Shown: positions 7,287-15,272 of the stretch, piece after piece
Position numbering within the stretch: position 1 is the first letter of the stretch
Layout: each line of letters opens with the position of its first letter
Assembly: GCA_910579975.1 (NCBI GenBank)
Contig: CAJTWU010000025.1
Span: 1 to 24,368, forward strand
From: an uncultured Vampirovibrio sp.
GTDB taxonomy: Bacteria; Cyanobacteriota; Vampirovibrionia; Gastranaerophilales; Gastranaerophilaceae
Reading direction: 5' to 3'
DNA: 24,368 nucleotides
Made by a program: the position numbers and the translations under genes
The notes under the pieces: generated by a model
What the model was told of the DNA's origin: nothing
Databases searched by the model: none
What the model saw: the letters and a program-made list of their open reading frames with translations, nothing else

Positions 7287-7625
7287 CTAAGCGTCTAACT
7301 GTTCACCACATTTTTTGCAAACGCGAACTTTTTTACCATCCACTTCTGCATGTTTAATTCTGGTAGGCTTTTCGCAGCTTGGACAAACGATCATTACGTT
7401 AGATGAATCAAGAGGAGCTTCCTTCTTAATTAATCCGCCTTGAATGCCGTATGCCGGATTAGCTTTTGTAGCCTTGGTAATCATATTAGCACCTTCAACA
7501 ATTACTTGTCCTTCTGAAGGCATAGCTTTTTTAATGTTACCCATTTTTCCTTTATCTTTGCCTGCTGTGATGATAACTCTATCACCTGTTTTTACATGCA
7601 AGCTTTTTTTATTATTATCTGCCAT
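7287..7625 (-). CDS. rplX: 50S ribosomal protein L24 with C-terminal zinc ribbon
   Basis: L24 is an early assembly protein near the exit tunnel. The KOW motif (VKTGDRVIITAGKDKGKMG, residues about 11-29) and the conserved GQVIVEGANMITKATK region are clear. The C-terminus carries CPSCEKPTR and VCKKCG, a four-cysteine zinc ribbon found in many bacterial L24 proteins. Length 112. The spacing to rplN is 12 nt. Confidence 0.96.
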   Translation of the reverse strand: MADNNKKSLHVKTGDRVIITAGKDKGKMGNIKKAMPSEGQVIVEGANMITKATKANPAYGIQGGLIKKEAPLDSSNVMIVCPSCEKPTRIKHAEVDGKKVRVCKKCGEQLDA

Positions 7626-7637
7626 GTCTGACTCCTA

Positions 7638-8006
7638 CTAAATTACTTCTGGTGCAAGAGAAACAATCTTCATGAAGTTTTTGTCTCTCAATTCCCTTGC
7701 TACAGGTCCAAATACACGGGTTCCTCTTGGGTTACCGTCTTTGTTAATGATTACAGCTGCATTTTCATCAAATCTGATTACAGAACCGTCAGCACGTTTA
7801 ATATCGTGTTTTGTTCTAACAATAACTGCTTTTACAACTTCAGATTTTTTAACTGTCATATTTGGAGTTGCATCTTTTACAGTTGCAACAACAACATCAC
7901 CAACTGCAGCAAATTTTTTGTTAGAACTACCCATTACACGGATAACTAACAATTCTTTAGCACCTGTATTATCTGCTACTACTAGTCTAGTTTCTTGTTG
8001 TATCAT
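7638..8006 (-). CDS. rplN: 50S ribosomal protein L14
   Basis: L14 forms an intersubunit bridge and is a universally conserved 122-residue protein; the length matches exactly. It begins MIQQETRLVVADNTGAKELL. The signature region includes GDVVVATVKDA, and the C-terminus has RGTRVFGPVARELRD and KIVSLAPEVI. It follows rpsQ after an 81-nt gap. Confidence 0.97.
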   Translation of the reverse strand: MIQQETRLVVADNTGAKELLVIRVMGSSNKKFAAVGDVVVATVKDATPNMTVKKSEVVKAVIVRTKHDIKRADGSVIRFDENAAVIINKDGNPRGTRVFGPVARELRDKNFMKIVSLAPEVI

Positions 8007-8087
8007 TTTTCCATTTCCTTTTTACTTTACCCTTCTGTCCATGAACCTAATGCGATGGCTCACCCCAAAGGGAATTTTTAAAATTTA

Positions 8088-8333
8088 CTACTTAGCTTTT
8101 TCAACGATTGAGTCAAGAACCCATCTTTTGCCGCCTGAAATAGGTCTTGATTCGATAATTCTAACTGTATCGCCAATTCCACATTCATTATTAGCATCAT
8201 GTGCTTTGTAGTTTTTGTTTGATTCAATAATTTTCTTATATTTTGGGTGTGGGTTGTATGAAGCAACTTTTACAACAATGGTTTTGTCCATTTTGTCGCT
8301 AATTACTACACCTTGTTTTTCTTTCTTAGGCAT
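8088..8333 (-). CDS. rpsQ: 30S ribosomal protein S17
   Basis: S17 is a primary 16S rRNA binder with an OB fold. The 81 residues start with GVVISDKMDKTIVVKV and include the motif NECGIGDTVRIIESRPIS. Its first codons overlap the end of rpmC by 8 nt, which implies translational coupling. Confidence 0.96.
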   Translation of the reverse strand: MPKKEKQGVVISDKMDKTIVVKVASYNPHPKYKKIIESNKNYKAHDANNECGIGDTVRIIESRPISGGKRWVLDSIVEKAK

Positions 8334-8523
8334 TTGCCACCTCTTTTTCCTTAATTACAGTTTTAGCTTGAGCAATTAAACGCTTTGTTTTAGAAATTTC
8401 TGCTGTGTTTTCTAATTTATGCATTGATTTCTTGATTCTGCAATCTAACAATTGTTTTTTAGAATCAACAACAAACTGTTTTAACTCTTCAACTGTTTTT
8501 TCACGCATTTCACTTAATTTCAT
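8326..8523 (-). CDS. rpmC: 50S ribosomal protein L29
   Basis: L29 sits at the polypeptide exit tunnel next to L23, where signal recognition particle and trigger factor dock. The 65 residues are a two-helix hairpin beginning MKLSEMREKTVEELKQFV, with the second helix KTKRLIAQAKTVIKEKE. It overlaps rpsQ by 8 nt and lies 15 nt after rplP. Confidence 0.95.
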   Translation of the reverse strand: MKLSEMREKTVEELKQFVVDSKKQLLDCRIKKSMHKLENTAEISKTKRLIAQAKTVIKEKEVANA

Positions 8524-8538
8524 TGTTATTTTTCCTTA

Positions 8539-8952
8539 TTATACAGCTTCTTTTTCAACTACTTTAACTTTGATAGGTAATTTTTGTGCTGCTAACTCTA
8601 ATGCTCTAACAGCAGTTGCTCTATCAAAATAATCAAGTTCAAATAGAATTCTGTTTGGTTTTACTACAGCTACCCAGTATTCTACATTACCTTTACCAGA
8701 ACCCATACGAGTTTCTGCCGGTTTTGCAGTAATCGGTTTATCTGGGAATATTTTAATCCAAACGTTACCGCCACGTTTGATTTCACGAGTCATTGCACGT
8801 CTTGCTGCTTCTATCTGACGGCTTGTAATCCAGCCCGGTTCTACAGCTCTTAATGCGTAACGACCAAATTCGAACTCAGTACCTCTTGTTTCAGTACCTT
8901 TCATTCTACCTTTCATCATCTTGCGGTATTTTGTTTTCTTTGGCATTAACAT
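8539..8952 (-). CDS. rplP: 50S ribosomal protein L16
   Basis: L16 helps shape the A-site tRNA region of the 50S subunit. The 137 residues begin MLMPKKTKYRKMMKGRMKG and carry the family signatures EPGWITSRQIEAARRAMTR and the GSGKGNVEYWVAVV motif. The start at 8952 gives the MLMPK N-terminus common in the family; an in-frame ATG two codons later is also possible. Confidence 0.97.
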   Translation of the reverse strand: MLMPKKTKYRKMMKGRMKGTETRGTEFEFGRYALRAVEPGWITSRQIEAARRAMTREIKRGGNVWIKIFPDKPITAKPAETRMGSGKGNVEYWVAVVKPNRILFELDYFDRATAVRALELAAQKLPIKVKVVEKEAV

Positions 8953-8973
8953 TATTATTGTTCTCCTAATTTT

Positions 8974-9708
8974 CTATTTTGTTTCTACAGGTCTGCGTTT
9001 ACCACGTCTAGCATTGTTAAATCTTTCACCTGTTGATTCTTTTGAGTTTTTAGATTTGATGTTCATATCAGCTTTTTCTCCAGGCATTAAGTTACCTTTG
9101 AAAATCCATACTTTTACACCAATCTTACCCATAATTGTATCTGCTTCAGTGAAACCGAAGTCTACATCAGCTCTTAAAGTTTGAAGAGGAATTCTTCCTT
9201 CTTTAGCCCATTCTGAACGAGCAATTTCAGCACCGCCTAAACGTCCTGATACCATAATTTTGATACCTTGAGCGCCAGCTCTCATTGCTTTTTGCATAGC
9301 TTGTTTCATTACACGTCTAAATGCAATACGTTTTTCAAGCTGTTGAGCTGCTGATTCTGCAATTAATTGAGCACTAAGATCAATTCTTGCAACTTCAACC
9401 ACATTGATGATTACAGGTTTGCCTAAGTATTTTGAAACTTCTGCTTTAAGTTCTTCAATACCTTGACCACCTCTTCCTACTACAATACCAGGTTTCGCTG
9501 TTACTACTGTAATAGTTAAACTTTGTGATTTTCTATCAATTAAAATTTCTGCAACACCTGCTGCATATAATTTCTTCTTAACGAATTTTCTAATTTTAGC
9601 ATCTTCTGCTACAAATTCAGCATAATCTTTAACTTTTGCATACCATGTGCTTGCCCAAGATCTGATTACACCTACTCTAAATCCGGTTGGATGTGTTTTT
9701 TGTCCCAT
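8974..9708 (-). CDS. rpsC: 30S ribosomal protein S3
   Basis: S3 lies at the mRNA entry channel of the 30S head. The 244 residues show the N-terminal MGQKTHPTGFRVG, a KH domain with VVGRGGQGIEEL (residues about 75-88), and the C-terminal S3 signature GRLGGAEIARSEW, ending in a basic tail. GRGG replaces the more common GRKG in the KH loop, a conservative change. AAGGAAATAAAAA precedes the start. Confidence 0.97.
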   Translation of the reverse strand: MGQKTHPTGFRVGVIRSWASTWYAKVKDYAEFVAEDAKIRKFVKKKLYAAGVAEILIDRKSQSLTITVVTAKPGIVVGRGGQGIEELKAEVSKYLGKPVIINVVEVARIDLSAQLIAESAAQQLEKRIAFRRVMKQAMQKAMRAGAQGIKIMVSGRLGGAEIARSEWAKEGRIPLQTLRADVDFGFTEADTIMGKIGVKVWIFKGNLMPGEKADMNIKSKNSKESTGERFNNARRGKRRPVETK

Positions 9709-9723
9709 TTTTTATTTCCTTAT

Positions 9724-10059
9724 TTATTTTGCATCACTAACTTTTACTGTGAGGTGAGATGTACGTTTGAGTCTCTTGTAAATACGACCTTGAGCTCTTG
9801 GTTTACCTCTTTTATATGATACGCTTTCATCTGCAAAGATTTCAGAAACTTTTAATGAATCTGATCTTACACCAGAAAGTTCAAATGCGTTAGCTGCAGC
9901 AGCTTTTACGTTCTTTTCAACTACTCTTGCTGCAAAGTAAGGCATAAAACGTAACATGTCAAGAGCTTCGTTAACAGCTTTACCTCTAACTTCGTTGATA
10001 ACTCTGCGAAGTTTTCTTGCTGTCATTTTTATGTTTGTTTGTCTTGATTTAGCTTCCAT
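9724..10059 (-). CDS. rplV: 50S ribosomal protein L22
   Basis: L22 lines the exit tunnel together with L4. The 111 residues include the opening TARKLRRVINEVRGK and the long-hairpin signature GRAQ-type segment KPRAQGRIYKRLKRTSHLTV, whose loop reaches the tunnel wall. It is 14 nt from rpsC and 35 nt from rpsS. Confidence 0.96.
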   Translation of the reverse strand: MEAKSRQTNIKMTARKLRRVINEVRGKAVNEALDMLRFMPYFAARVVEKNVKAAAANAFELSGVRSDSLKVSEIFADESVSYKRGKPRAQGRIYKRLKRTSHLTVKVSDAK

Positions 10060-10094
10060 TTTTATTTTCCTTTTTTTAATTAATTCTTAATCAA

Positions 10095-10373
10095 TTATTT
10101 TCTTTTTGCTGTCTTATCCGCAGCATGACCTTTGTATAATCTAGTCGGTGCGAATTCACCCAATTTGTGTCCAATCATTTGCTCTGTTACATATACAGGG
10201 ACATGGGTTTTACCATTATGTACTGCAATGGTATGTCCAAGCATATCAGGAATAATCATGGATGCTCTTGACCAAGTCTTAACAACTTTATGTTCTGAAT
10301 TTTCATTCATCTTGTTAATTTTCTTTTGAAGAGCTTCTTCTACGTATGGGCCCTTTTTTAATGAACGTGCCAT
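10095..10373 (-). CDS. rpsS: 30S ribosomal protein S19
   Basis: S19 is on the 30S head and contacts the A-site finger and L5. The 92 residues begin MARSLKKGPYVEEALQKK and contain the signature HNGKTHVPVYVTEQMIGHKLGEFAPTR. AAAGGAG lies at good distance before the ATG. The gap to rplB (103 nt) holds a hairpin. Confidence 0.97.
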   Translation of the reverse strand: MARSLKKGPYVEEALQKKINKMNENSEHKVVKTWSRASMIIPDMLGHTIAVHNGKTHVPVYVTEQMIGHKLGEFAPTRLYKGHAADKTAKRK

Positions 10374-10425
10374 TAATTTCTCCTTTGTATTATTTATAAT
10401 AATGTTTGTAAATTTATTTTTTGCT

Positions 10426-10461
10426 AGGAGGGATAAATATAAATCATATTAATTTATCCCT
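10426..10461 (-). repeat. Hairpin with the second copy of the 14-nt shared sequence
   Basis: AGGAGGGATAAATA (10426-10439) repeats the sequence at 7240-7253. Here AGGGATAAAT (10429-10438) pairs perfectly with ATTTATCCCT (10452-10461), giving a 10-bp stem with a 13-nt loop between rplB and rpsS. No T-run follows on the minus strand, so it is more likely an mRNA processing or translation-control hairpin than a terminator. Confidence 0.5.
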
Positions 10462-10476
10462 ACAAGCTTAAAGTTC

Positions 10477-11304
10477 TTATTTTTTACGACGTCTTACAAT
10501 TAATTTATCAGACGCTTTATTTTTCTTTCTAGTCTTATAACCAAGAGCCGGTTTACCCCAAGGTGTTTTAGGATGTCCGCCAGGACCAGTTTTACCTTCA
10601 CCACCACCGTGTGGGTGATCACAAGGGTTCATTGTTACACCACGTACTGTAGGTCTAACACCCATGTATCTCTTTCTACCAGCTTTACCAATTTTCAAGT
10701 TCTTGAATTCTGAGTTACCTAGTGTACCAACTGTTGCCATACACTCTTTTCTAACCATTCTCATTTCACCTGAAGGTAATTTAACTGTTACATAGTTTCC
10801 TTCTTTTGCCATAACTTGTGCAAAGTTACCAGCTGAACGAACCATCTTACCGCCTCGGCCAGGAATTAATTCAAGGTTGTGTACAATTGTACCAAGTGGA
10901 ATTAATTCTAATGGTAAAGCATTACCTGTTTGGATAGGTGCTTCCGGACCGCTAACGATTACATCGCCAACATTTAGTCCTTCTGGTGTTAAAATATATC
11001 TCTTTTCACCATCTGCATAGAATACTAATGAAATTCTCACATTTCTGTTTGGATCATATTCAATAGTCTTAACTGTTGCAGGAACACCGAATTTTTCTCT
11101 TTTGAAGTCTACAACACGGTAAGATTGTTTTACCCCGCCGCCTTTATGTCTACAAGTAATTCTACCGGTATTATTTCTACCAGAAGTCTTGTTTAATTTC
11201 TTCAATAAAGATTTTTCAGGAGTTGAAGTAGTGATTTCTTGATAATCACTCTTTGTCATACCTCTTTGTCCCGGAGATGTCGGATTAATTTTACGAATTG
11301 CCAT
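10477..11304 (-). CDS. rplB: 50S ribosomal protein L2
   Basis: L2 is needed for subunit association and peptidyl-transferase function. The 275 residues contain the C-terminal signature MNPCDHPHGGGEGKTGPGGHP and the RNA-binding segments RNTGRITCRHKGGG and GRGGKMVRSAG. The end is strongly basic (KASDKLIVRRRKK). ATAGGAGAAAATAAA precedes the start codon. Confidence 0.98.
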   Translation of the reverse strand: MAIRKINPTSPGQRGMTKSDYQEITTSTPEKSLLKKLNKTSGRNNTGRITCRHKGGGVKQSYRVVDFKREKFGVPATVKTIEYDPNRNVRISLVFYADGEKRYILTPEGLNVGDVIVSGPEAPIQTGNALPLELIPLGTIVHNLELIPGRGGKMVRSAGNFAQVMAKEGNYVTVKLPSGEMRMVRKECMATVGTLGNSEFKNLKIGKAGRKRYMGVRPTVRGVTMNPCDHPHGGGEGKTGPGGHPKTPWGKPALGYKTRKKNKASDKLIVRRRKK

Positions 11305-11364
11305 TTTATTTTCTCCTATTCATATCTTTTTTTGGCTAAATTTCTACACTACGAAATATTACAA

Positions 11365-11673
11365 CTAAATAGCTGTAAGTTCTTCAATTGGATCACCTTC
11401 AATAGTAACGATTGCTTTCTTAGAAGAATCTGTTCTACCGAATTTGTAACCCATTCTTTTTTCGTGTGATGGCATATAAACTGTTCTAACTTTTTTAACT
11501 TTTCTACCAGGAAAAGCTAATTCTACAGCTTGAGCGATTTCTACTTTTGTAGCATTCATATTTACTTCAAAAGTGTATTGACCCAAAGTTGTTGCCATCA
11601 TTGATTTTTCAGTTACGATTGGTCTTTTAATAACATCGTATAATTTTTCTATATTTGTTCTATCTTTACTCAT
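11365..11673 (-). CDS. rplW: 50S ribosomal protein L23
   Basis: L23 is at the tunnel exit and docks trigger factor and signal recognition particle. The 102 residues include RPIVTEKSMM near the N-terminus, YTFEVNMNATKVEIAQAVE and VRTVYMPSHEKRMGYKFGR. Its ATG overlaps the rplD stop by one base (TAATG), indicating coupling. Confidence 0.96.
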   Translation of the reverse strand: MSKDRTNIEKLYDVIKRPIVTEKSMMATTLGQYTFEVNMNATKVEIAQAVELAFPGRKVKKVRTVYMPSHEKRMGYKFGRTDSSKKAIVTIEGDPIEELTAI

Positions 11674-12299
11674 TATTGCAACCTTTCTGTAATATCATTA
11701 ACAGCTTTTTCAGTCATTACAACGAAATCTGCTTCAAGTAAGTCTTTTACGTTTAAGTTAGATGGTAATAATAATTTTACAGATGGAATATTACCAGCAG
11801 CTAAACTTAAGTTTTTATTTTCTTCAGCTAATGTATCAGCTATAACAAGAATTTTACCATTCAAGTTTAATGACTTAATAATACCAGCCATTAATTTTGT
11901 TTTAGGTTCAGTAATTGCAGAGAAGTCTTTTACAACAACTAATTGTTCTTCTCTTGCACTTAAAGCTGATTTAAGTGCTAATTTTCTTGCTTTTTGCGGC
12001 ATGTTGATTTCAAAACTTCTTGGTTTTGGTCCAAAGATTACACCACCGCCAGCAAACAATGGAGAACGAGTTGAACCAGCTCTAGCTCTACCGGTTCCTT
12101 TTTGTTTCCAAGGTTTACGTCCGCCGCCAGATACTTCTGCTCTAGTTTTTGCACATGCAGAACCTTGTCTTGCATTGTTTAATTGTCTTCTAAGTGCTAA
12201 ATGCATTACGTGTAAGTTTGGTTCAACACCGAAAACAGCTTCGTTTAAAGTGATTTCACCTAACTTTTCACCATTTGTATTTAATAATTGTTTTGACAT
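11673..12299 (-). CDS. rplD: 50S ribosomal protein L4
   Basis: L4 is an assembly protein whose extended loop lines the exit tunnel. In gamma-proteobacteria it also represses its own operon, which I cannot show here. The 208 residues contain the loop motif GGGRKPWKQKGTGRARAGS and SPLFAGGGVIFGPKPRSF, then the Rossmann-like C-terminal half (KILVIADTLAEENKNL). It is one base overlapped with rplW and 81 nt from rplC. Confidence 0.97.
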   Translation of the reverse strand: MSKQLLNTNGEKLGEITLNEAVFGVEPNLHVMHLALRRQLNNARQGSACAKTRAEVSGGGRKPWKQKGTGRARAGSTRSPLFAGGGVIFGPKPRSFEINMPQKARKLALKSALSAREEQLVVVKDFSAITEPKTKLMAGIIKSLNLNGKILVIADTLAEENKNLSLAAGNIPSVKLLLPSNLNVKDLLEADFVVMTEKAVNDITERLQ

Positions 12300-12380
12300 T
12301 TTTCTTTTCCTTTTGCTTTCCGTCTACCCCTTTCACTATCGCGTTTTATGTGGCAGAAGCGGGTTACTATTTACTTTCGA

Positions 12381-13019
12381 TTAATTCCATTTAGTTCTTG
12401 TAGGAACGATTGTTACTAATCTTCCTTCACATCCTGGAACTGAACCTTTTACTAATACTAAACCGTTTTCAGCATCAACTTTAACAAGTTTAAGCTTAGT
12501 AATTGTAACTCTTTCGTTACCCATGTTACCAGCCATTCTTTTACCTTTGATAACACGGCTAGGAGTTGTACCAGCACCAATTGAACCTGGTTCTCTGTGG
12601 TTTTTAGAACCGTGAGCCATTGGTCCTCTTCCAAAGTTCCATCTTTTAACAGTACCTTGGAAACCTTTACCTATTGAAGTACCTGTTACATCAACTTTTT
12701 GAACATCATTTAGAACTGCATTTAAGTCAATTTCTTGTCCAACTTTATAATCAGCTGGGTTTTCTACTCTGAATTCTTGCAAGTGTCTGTAGTTGTTCAA
12801 ACCATTTTTCTTGAAGTGACCAATTTCAGCTTTTGTTAAGTGTTTTTCTTTAGCTGCAATTGTACCAACTTGTATAGCATTATAACCGTCTGTTTCAACT
12901 GTTTTTACTTGTGTTACAACTGTTGAATCAACTTTGATTACGGTTACAGGAACTGCCAAACCTTCTGAATCAAAGATTTGAGTCATTCCAAGTTTCTTTC
13001 CTATTACACCTAGTGTCAT
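12381..13019 (-). CDS. rplC: 50S ribosomal protein L3
   Basis: L3 is a primary 23S rRNA binder near the peptidyl-transferase centre. Starting at ATG 13019 the protein has 212 residues, beginning MTLGVIGKKLGMTQIFDSEG. The signature FQGTVKRWNFGRGPMAHGSK and the loop HREPGSIGAGTTPSRVIKGK are intact. I chose this start over 13046 because GGAAAGGAAAA lies directly upstream and the family begins at this point. It has its own upstream promoter candidate at 13159-13189. Confidence 0.97.
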   Translation of the reverse strand: MTLGVIGKKLGMTQIFDSEGLAVPVTVIKVDSTVVTQVKTVETDGYNAIQVGTIAAKEKHLTKAEIGHFKKNGLNNYRHLQEFRVENPADYKVGQEIDLNAVLNDVQKVDVTGTSIGKGFQGTVKRWNFGRGPMAHGSKNHREPGSIGAGTTPSRVIKGKRMAGNMGNERVTITKLKLVKVDAENGLVLVKGSVPGCEGRLVTIVPTRTKWN

Positions 13020-13158
13020 ATTTTTTCCTTTCCGACATATATACATACAGCCGCATTGTGCTGTACGTACAAATATGCCTTTCGTCTTGCGAGCGCTACT
13101 GCCTTTTCTTTACCTTTGAGGATTATTCCTCCACGTCTTACCTGACGTTGTAGTTCAC

Positions 13159-13189
13159 ATTATATGCATAATGCTTATTAAGTTTTCAA
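13159..13189 (-). promoter_or_regulatory. Possible internal promoter before rplC
   Basis: Minus-strand TATAAT (13159-13164) with TTGAAA (13184-13189) upstream; the spacer of 19 nt is long. A transcript from here would carry a leader of about 130 nt that contains small dyads (for example GAGGA/TCCTC near 13112-13126). The 193-nt gap between rpsJ and rplC is the longest inside the operon and otherwise non-coding. Confidence 0.5.
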
Positions 13190-13212
13190 AAATACCGAGT
13201 TTTAATTGAAGA

Positions 13213-13539
13213 TTATAATTTTACTTCAATATCAACACCAGCAGGTAAGTCTAATCTACTCAATTCTTCTGTAGTTTGTTGAGTAGGTTCGTAAATATCG
13301 ATAATACGTTTATGAGTTCTAATCTCAAAGTGTTCACGTGATTTTTTATCAACGTGTGGTGAACGTAATACACAATAAATACGTCTTTTTGTAGGCAAAG
13401 GAATTGGACCAGCAACTTTAGCGTCTGTTCTTTTTGCAGTTTCTACGATCTTTTCAGCTGATACATCAACTAATTTGTGTTCGTAAGATCTTAAACAAAC
13501 TCTAATTCTTTGTCTTGAACCTTGTTTTGTACCTGTCAT
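13213..13539 (-). CDS. rpsJ: 30S ribosomal protein S10
   Basis: S10 is a 30S head protein that also acts in antitermination with NusB. The 108 residues contain RQRIRVCLRSYEHKLVDVSA, the signature GPIPLPTKRRIYCVLRSPHVDKK split over two strands, and the loop motif EHFEIRTHKRIIDIYEP. AAAGGA precedes the ATG. It is the first gene of the ribosomal run; tuf and fusA, often upstream, are absent here. Confidence 0.97.
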   Translation of the reverse strand: MTGTKQGSRQRIRVCLRSYEHKLVDVSAEKIVETAKRTDAKVAGPIPLPTKRRIYCVLRSPHVDKKSREHFEIRTHKRIIDIYEPTQQTTEELSRLDLPAGVDIEVKL

Positions 13540-13667
13540 TTTTAATTCCTTTATATTTGTATTTTTCTACTTTTACAATCGGTTTTTCACACCATCCGAG
13601 CCTTGAAACATTGACTTCAAGTCCATTTGGTATCCGACCCGCTATTACTTTCGACTATAGCATTTCA

Positions 13668-13696
13668 ATATTAAATCAAACAAAATTTGAAGTCAA
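13668..13696 (-). promoter_or_regulatory. Main promoter of the S10 ribosomal operon
   Basis: On the minus strand TTGACT (13691-13696), a 17-nt spacer and TAATAT (13668-13673). The leader to rpsJ would be about 120 nt and includes a CTTGAA/TTCAAG hairpin (around 13601-13625), which could serve autoregulation. The promoter sits between the TolC-like gene stop and rpsJ. Confidence 0.65.
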
Positions 13697-13751
13697 CACG
13701 GGGTTTGAACTTTATTTCAAATTTTACAAATGTTTACAATTAAACTTGTGT

Positions 13752-15014
13752 TTACAGCAGCTCATCTTCTATCAAAATATCATGTCCGATATCTTGCATT
13801 AATTCTAAATAAGAATAAAAATGTCTTTTCATTGCTGTCAAATAATTAGCCAAAATATCCTGATGAGCATTCTCGTTAATCACCAAATCAGAATATGAGT
13901 TCTTTCCTTTTATATAATTATCTGTAGAAAGTTTTACAATTTTTTTGGAGTCTTCAAGTATCTGATTTGAATACTCCATATTTTCTGCTGAATATTTGAA
14001 TATATTATAATCGGTTTTTAAAGCATATTTTAATTGATACTCATAAACCTTTTTATTTGCCTTATTCTTATCTAAAAACAACTCTGCTTTTTGAATATCA
14101 GGCGTATAATTATATAATATAGGAATATCCATTCCAAACCCGACAAATCCCCCGCCGTAATTAACCGGTGAGTTAGAATGAGCTTGCCATGCATACCCTC
14201 CTGCAATATTAACATCCGGGACTCTGTTTCTCTCCACCAGCTTCAAATTATACTCTGATTTTTTAATATTATAATCAGAAATTCTAACAACATAACTGAA
14301 TTTCAATGCAACTTTTTCTATAAAATCATAGTCCGGTAATTTTATATTAAGAAAATGCCAATCTGACAACAATGTAGACTCCGCAGTATCATACATAAAA
14401 GTGTCGTTGCCGATATTAAGAAGTTTGTTCAACTCAAACTGTTTAGATAAAAGTTCTGACTTTGCACGATTAACTTCAATCTTCTGTGAAGCATACTGAA
14501 TATCCGCTTTTAAGTTATCTATTTCATAATAAGCCGAATCAATCGGTCTATCTGTCGTTATTTGCACAAGTTGTTCAAAAAGTTTAAGACGGTCTTTTTG
14601 AATTTTATAAACTGATTTCGCATACAAAACATCAAAATAAGCTTGCATAATTTGAAGCTTAAAGTTATGTTCATATTGCCTTAGTTCAATTTCTTTAATA
14701 TTATATGCTTCTGCAGCAACTTTTTTTCTAATACCACGCTTCAAAACTTCAACAGGAAATGCCAAGCCGGCTTGAGAACAATTGCCAAGTGCTACATTGC
14801 CAATTACCACATTTGACTGTAATTGGGGATTTTGAAGACGATTAGCTATTTTAATATCTTTTTCTGCCGCTTCCAGTTCAAGTCTTTTTATTTTTATATC
14901 CTGATTTTGTTCAAGCCCGATTGTTATCATCTCATCAAGGTCAACATTAATAACCTTTGCTGAAGCTGAATTAATACTTAGCACAATCAGGGTTAGCATA
15001 ATTAATCTTTTCAT
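13752..15014 (-). CDS. TolC-family outer membrane factor
   Basis: TolC-type proteins form trimeric outer-membrane barrels with long periplasmic alpha-helical tunnels, serving efflux or type I secretion. From the ATG at 15014 the protein has 420 residues with a signal peptide (MKRLIMLTLIVLSINSASA). It is followed by the characteristic internal duplication: long helices rich in K, E, Q and L with N-P-Q-L and V-P-D-V-N strand motifs (around residues 65 and 275) and GxDIPILYNYTPDIQKAEL near the second barrel hairpin. No inner-membrane pump or adaptor gene is adjacent. There is no Shine-Dalgarno sequence; TAAAAT lies 8 nt before the ATG. An earlier ATG at 15032 is possible, but the open frame beyond that runs into the tRNA gene. 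Confidence 0.85.
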   Translation of the reverse strand: MKRLIMLTLIVLSINSASAKVINVDLDEMITIGLEQNQDIKIKRLELEAAEKDIKIANRLQNPQLQSNVVIGNVALGNCSQAGLAFPVEVLKRGIRKKVAAEAYNIKEIELRQYEHNFKLQIMQAYFDVLYAKSVYKIQKDRLKLFEQLVQITTDRPIDSAYYEIDNLKADIQYASQKIEVNRAKSELLSKQFELNKLLNIGNDTFMYDTAESTLLSDWHFLNIKLPDYDFIEKVALKFSYVVRISDYNIKKSEYNLKLVERNRVPDVNIAGGYAWQAHSNSPVNYGGGFVGFGMDIPILYNYTPDIQKAELFLDKNKANKKVYEYQLKYALKTDYNIFKYSAENMEYSNQILEDSKKIVKLSTDNYIKGKNSYSDLVINENAHQDILANYLTAMKRHFYSYLELMQDIGHDILIEDELL

Positions 15015-15040
15015 ACAAGGAGATTTTAACATAAAAAACA

Positions 15041-15071
15041 AAAAACAGGATAAATATTTTATCCTGTTTTT
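15041..15071 (-). terminator. Rho-independent terminator of tRNA-Leu
   Basis: A 12-bp perfect stem (15041-15052 with 15060-15071) around a 7-nt loop begins six bases after the tRNA 3' end on the minus strand. It is followed by TTTTTTG and TTTTTTA tracts. Confidence 0.8.
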
Positions 15072-15076
15072 AATAC

Positions 15077-15155
15077 TGGGCATGAAGAGACTCGAACTCC
15101 CACGCTTTCGCACTAGTTCCTAAGACTAGCGTGTCTACCATTCCACCACATGCCC
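15077..15155 (-). tRNA. tRNA-Leu (anticodon UAG)
   Basis: A 79-nt class II tRNA. The acceptor stem GGGCATG/CATGCCC is perfect, with discriminator A. The anticodon stem CTAGT/ACTAG holds the loop CTTAGGA (anticodon TAG). A variable arm of 11 nt (TGCGAAAGCGT) marks leucine. The T arm has loop TTCGAGT with two G-U pairs. CCA is not encoded. It reads CUA and other CUN leucine codons. Confidence 0.93.
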
Positions 15156-15174
15156 GTAGCTCTGGAACAAAGTT

Positions 15175-15203
15175 AGTATAACAAGCTAAAAATTTTTTGT
15201 CAA
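15175..15203 (-). promoter_or_regulatory. Strong promoter of tRNA-Leu
   Basis: Minus-strand TTGACA (15198-15203), exact 17-nt spacer, TATACT (15175-15180). It lies about 20 nt before the tRNA and is divergent from the hppA promoter. Confidence 0.85.
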
Positions 15204-15214
15204 ATGTTAAAAAC

Positions 15215-15243
15215 TTGTTTTATTTTTGAACCTTTAATATAAT
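15215..15243 (+). promoter_or_regulatory. Promoter of hppA
   Basis: TTGTTT (15215-15220), 17-nt spacer, TATAAT (15238-15243). A ribosome binding site AGGAGAGAG follows at 15259-15267, ahead of the ATG at 15273. Confidence 0.75.
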
Positions 15244-15272
15244 AAAGAAGTATTTATTAGGAGAGAGTTATT

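Noticed and set aside
7672..8211. Plus-strand 179-codon open frame opposite rplN and rpsQ
   Set aside because: It is antisense to two certain ribosomal protein genes and has no ribosome binding site or family resemblance.
13540..13667. Known riboswitch in the rpsJ leader
   Set aside because: Only short local hairpins are visible; no recognisable riboswitch core.
15015..15113. N-terminal extension of the TolC-like protein
   Set aside because: It would start inside tRNA-Leu and run through its terminator; the signal peptide begins at 15014.
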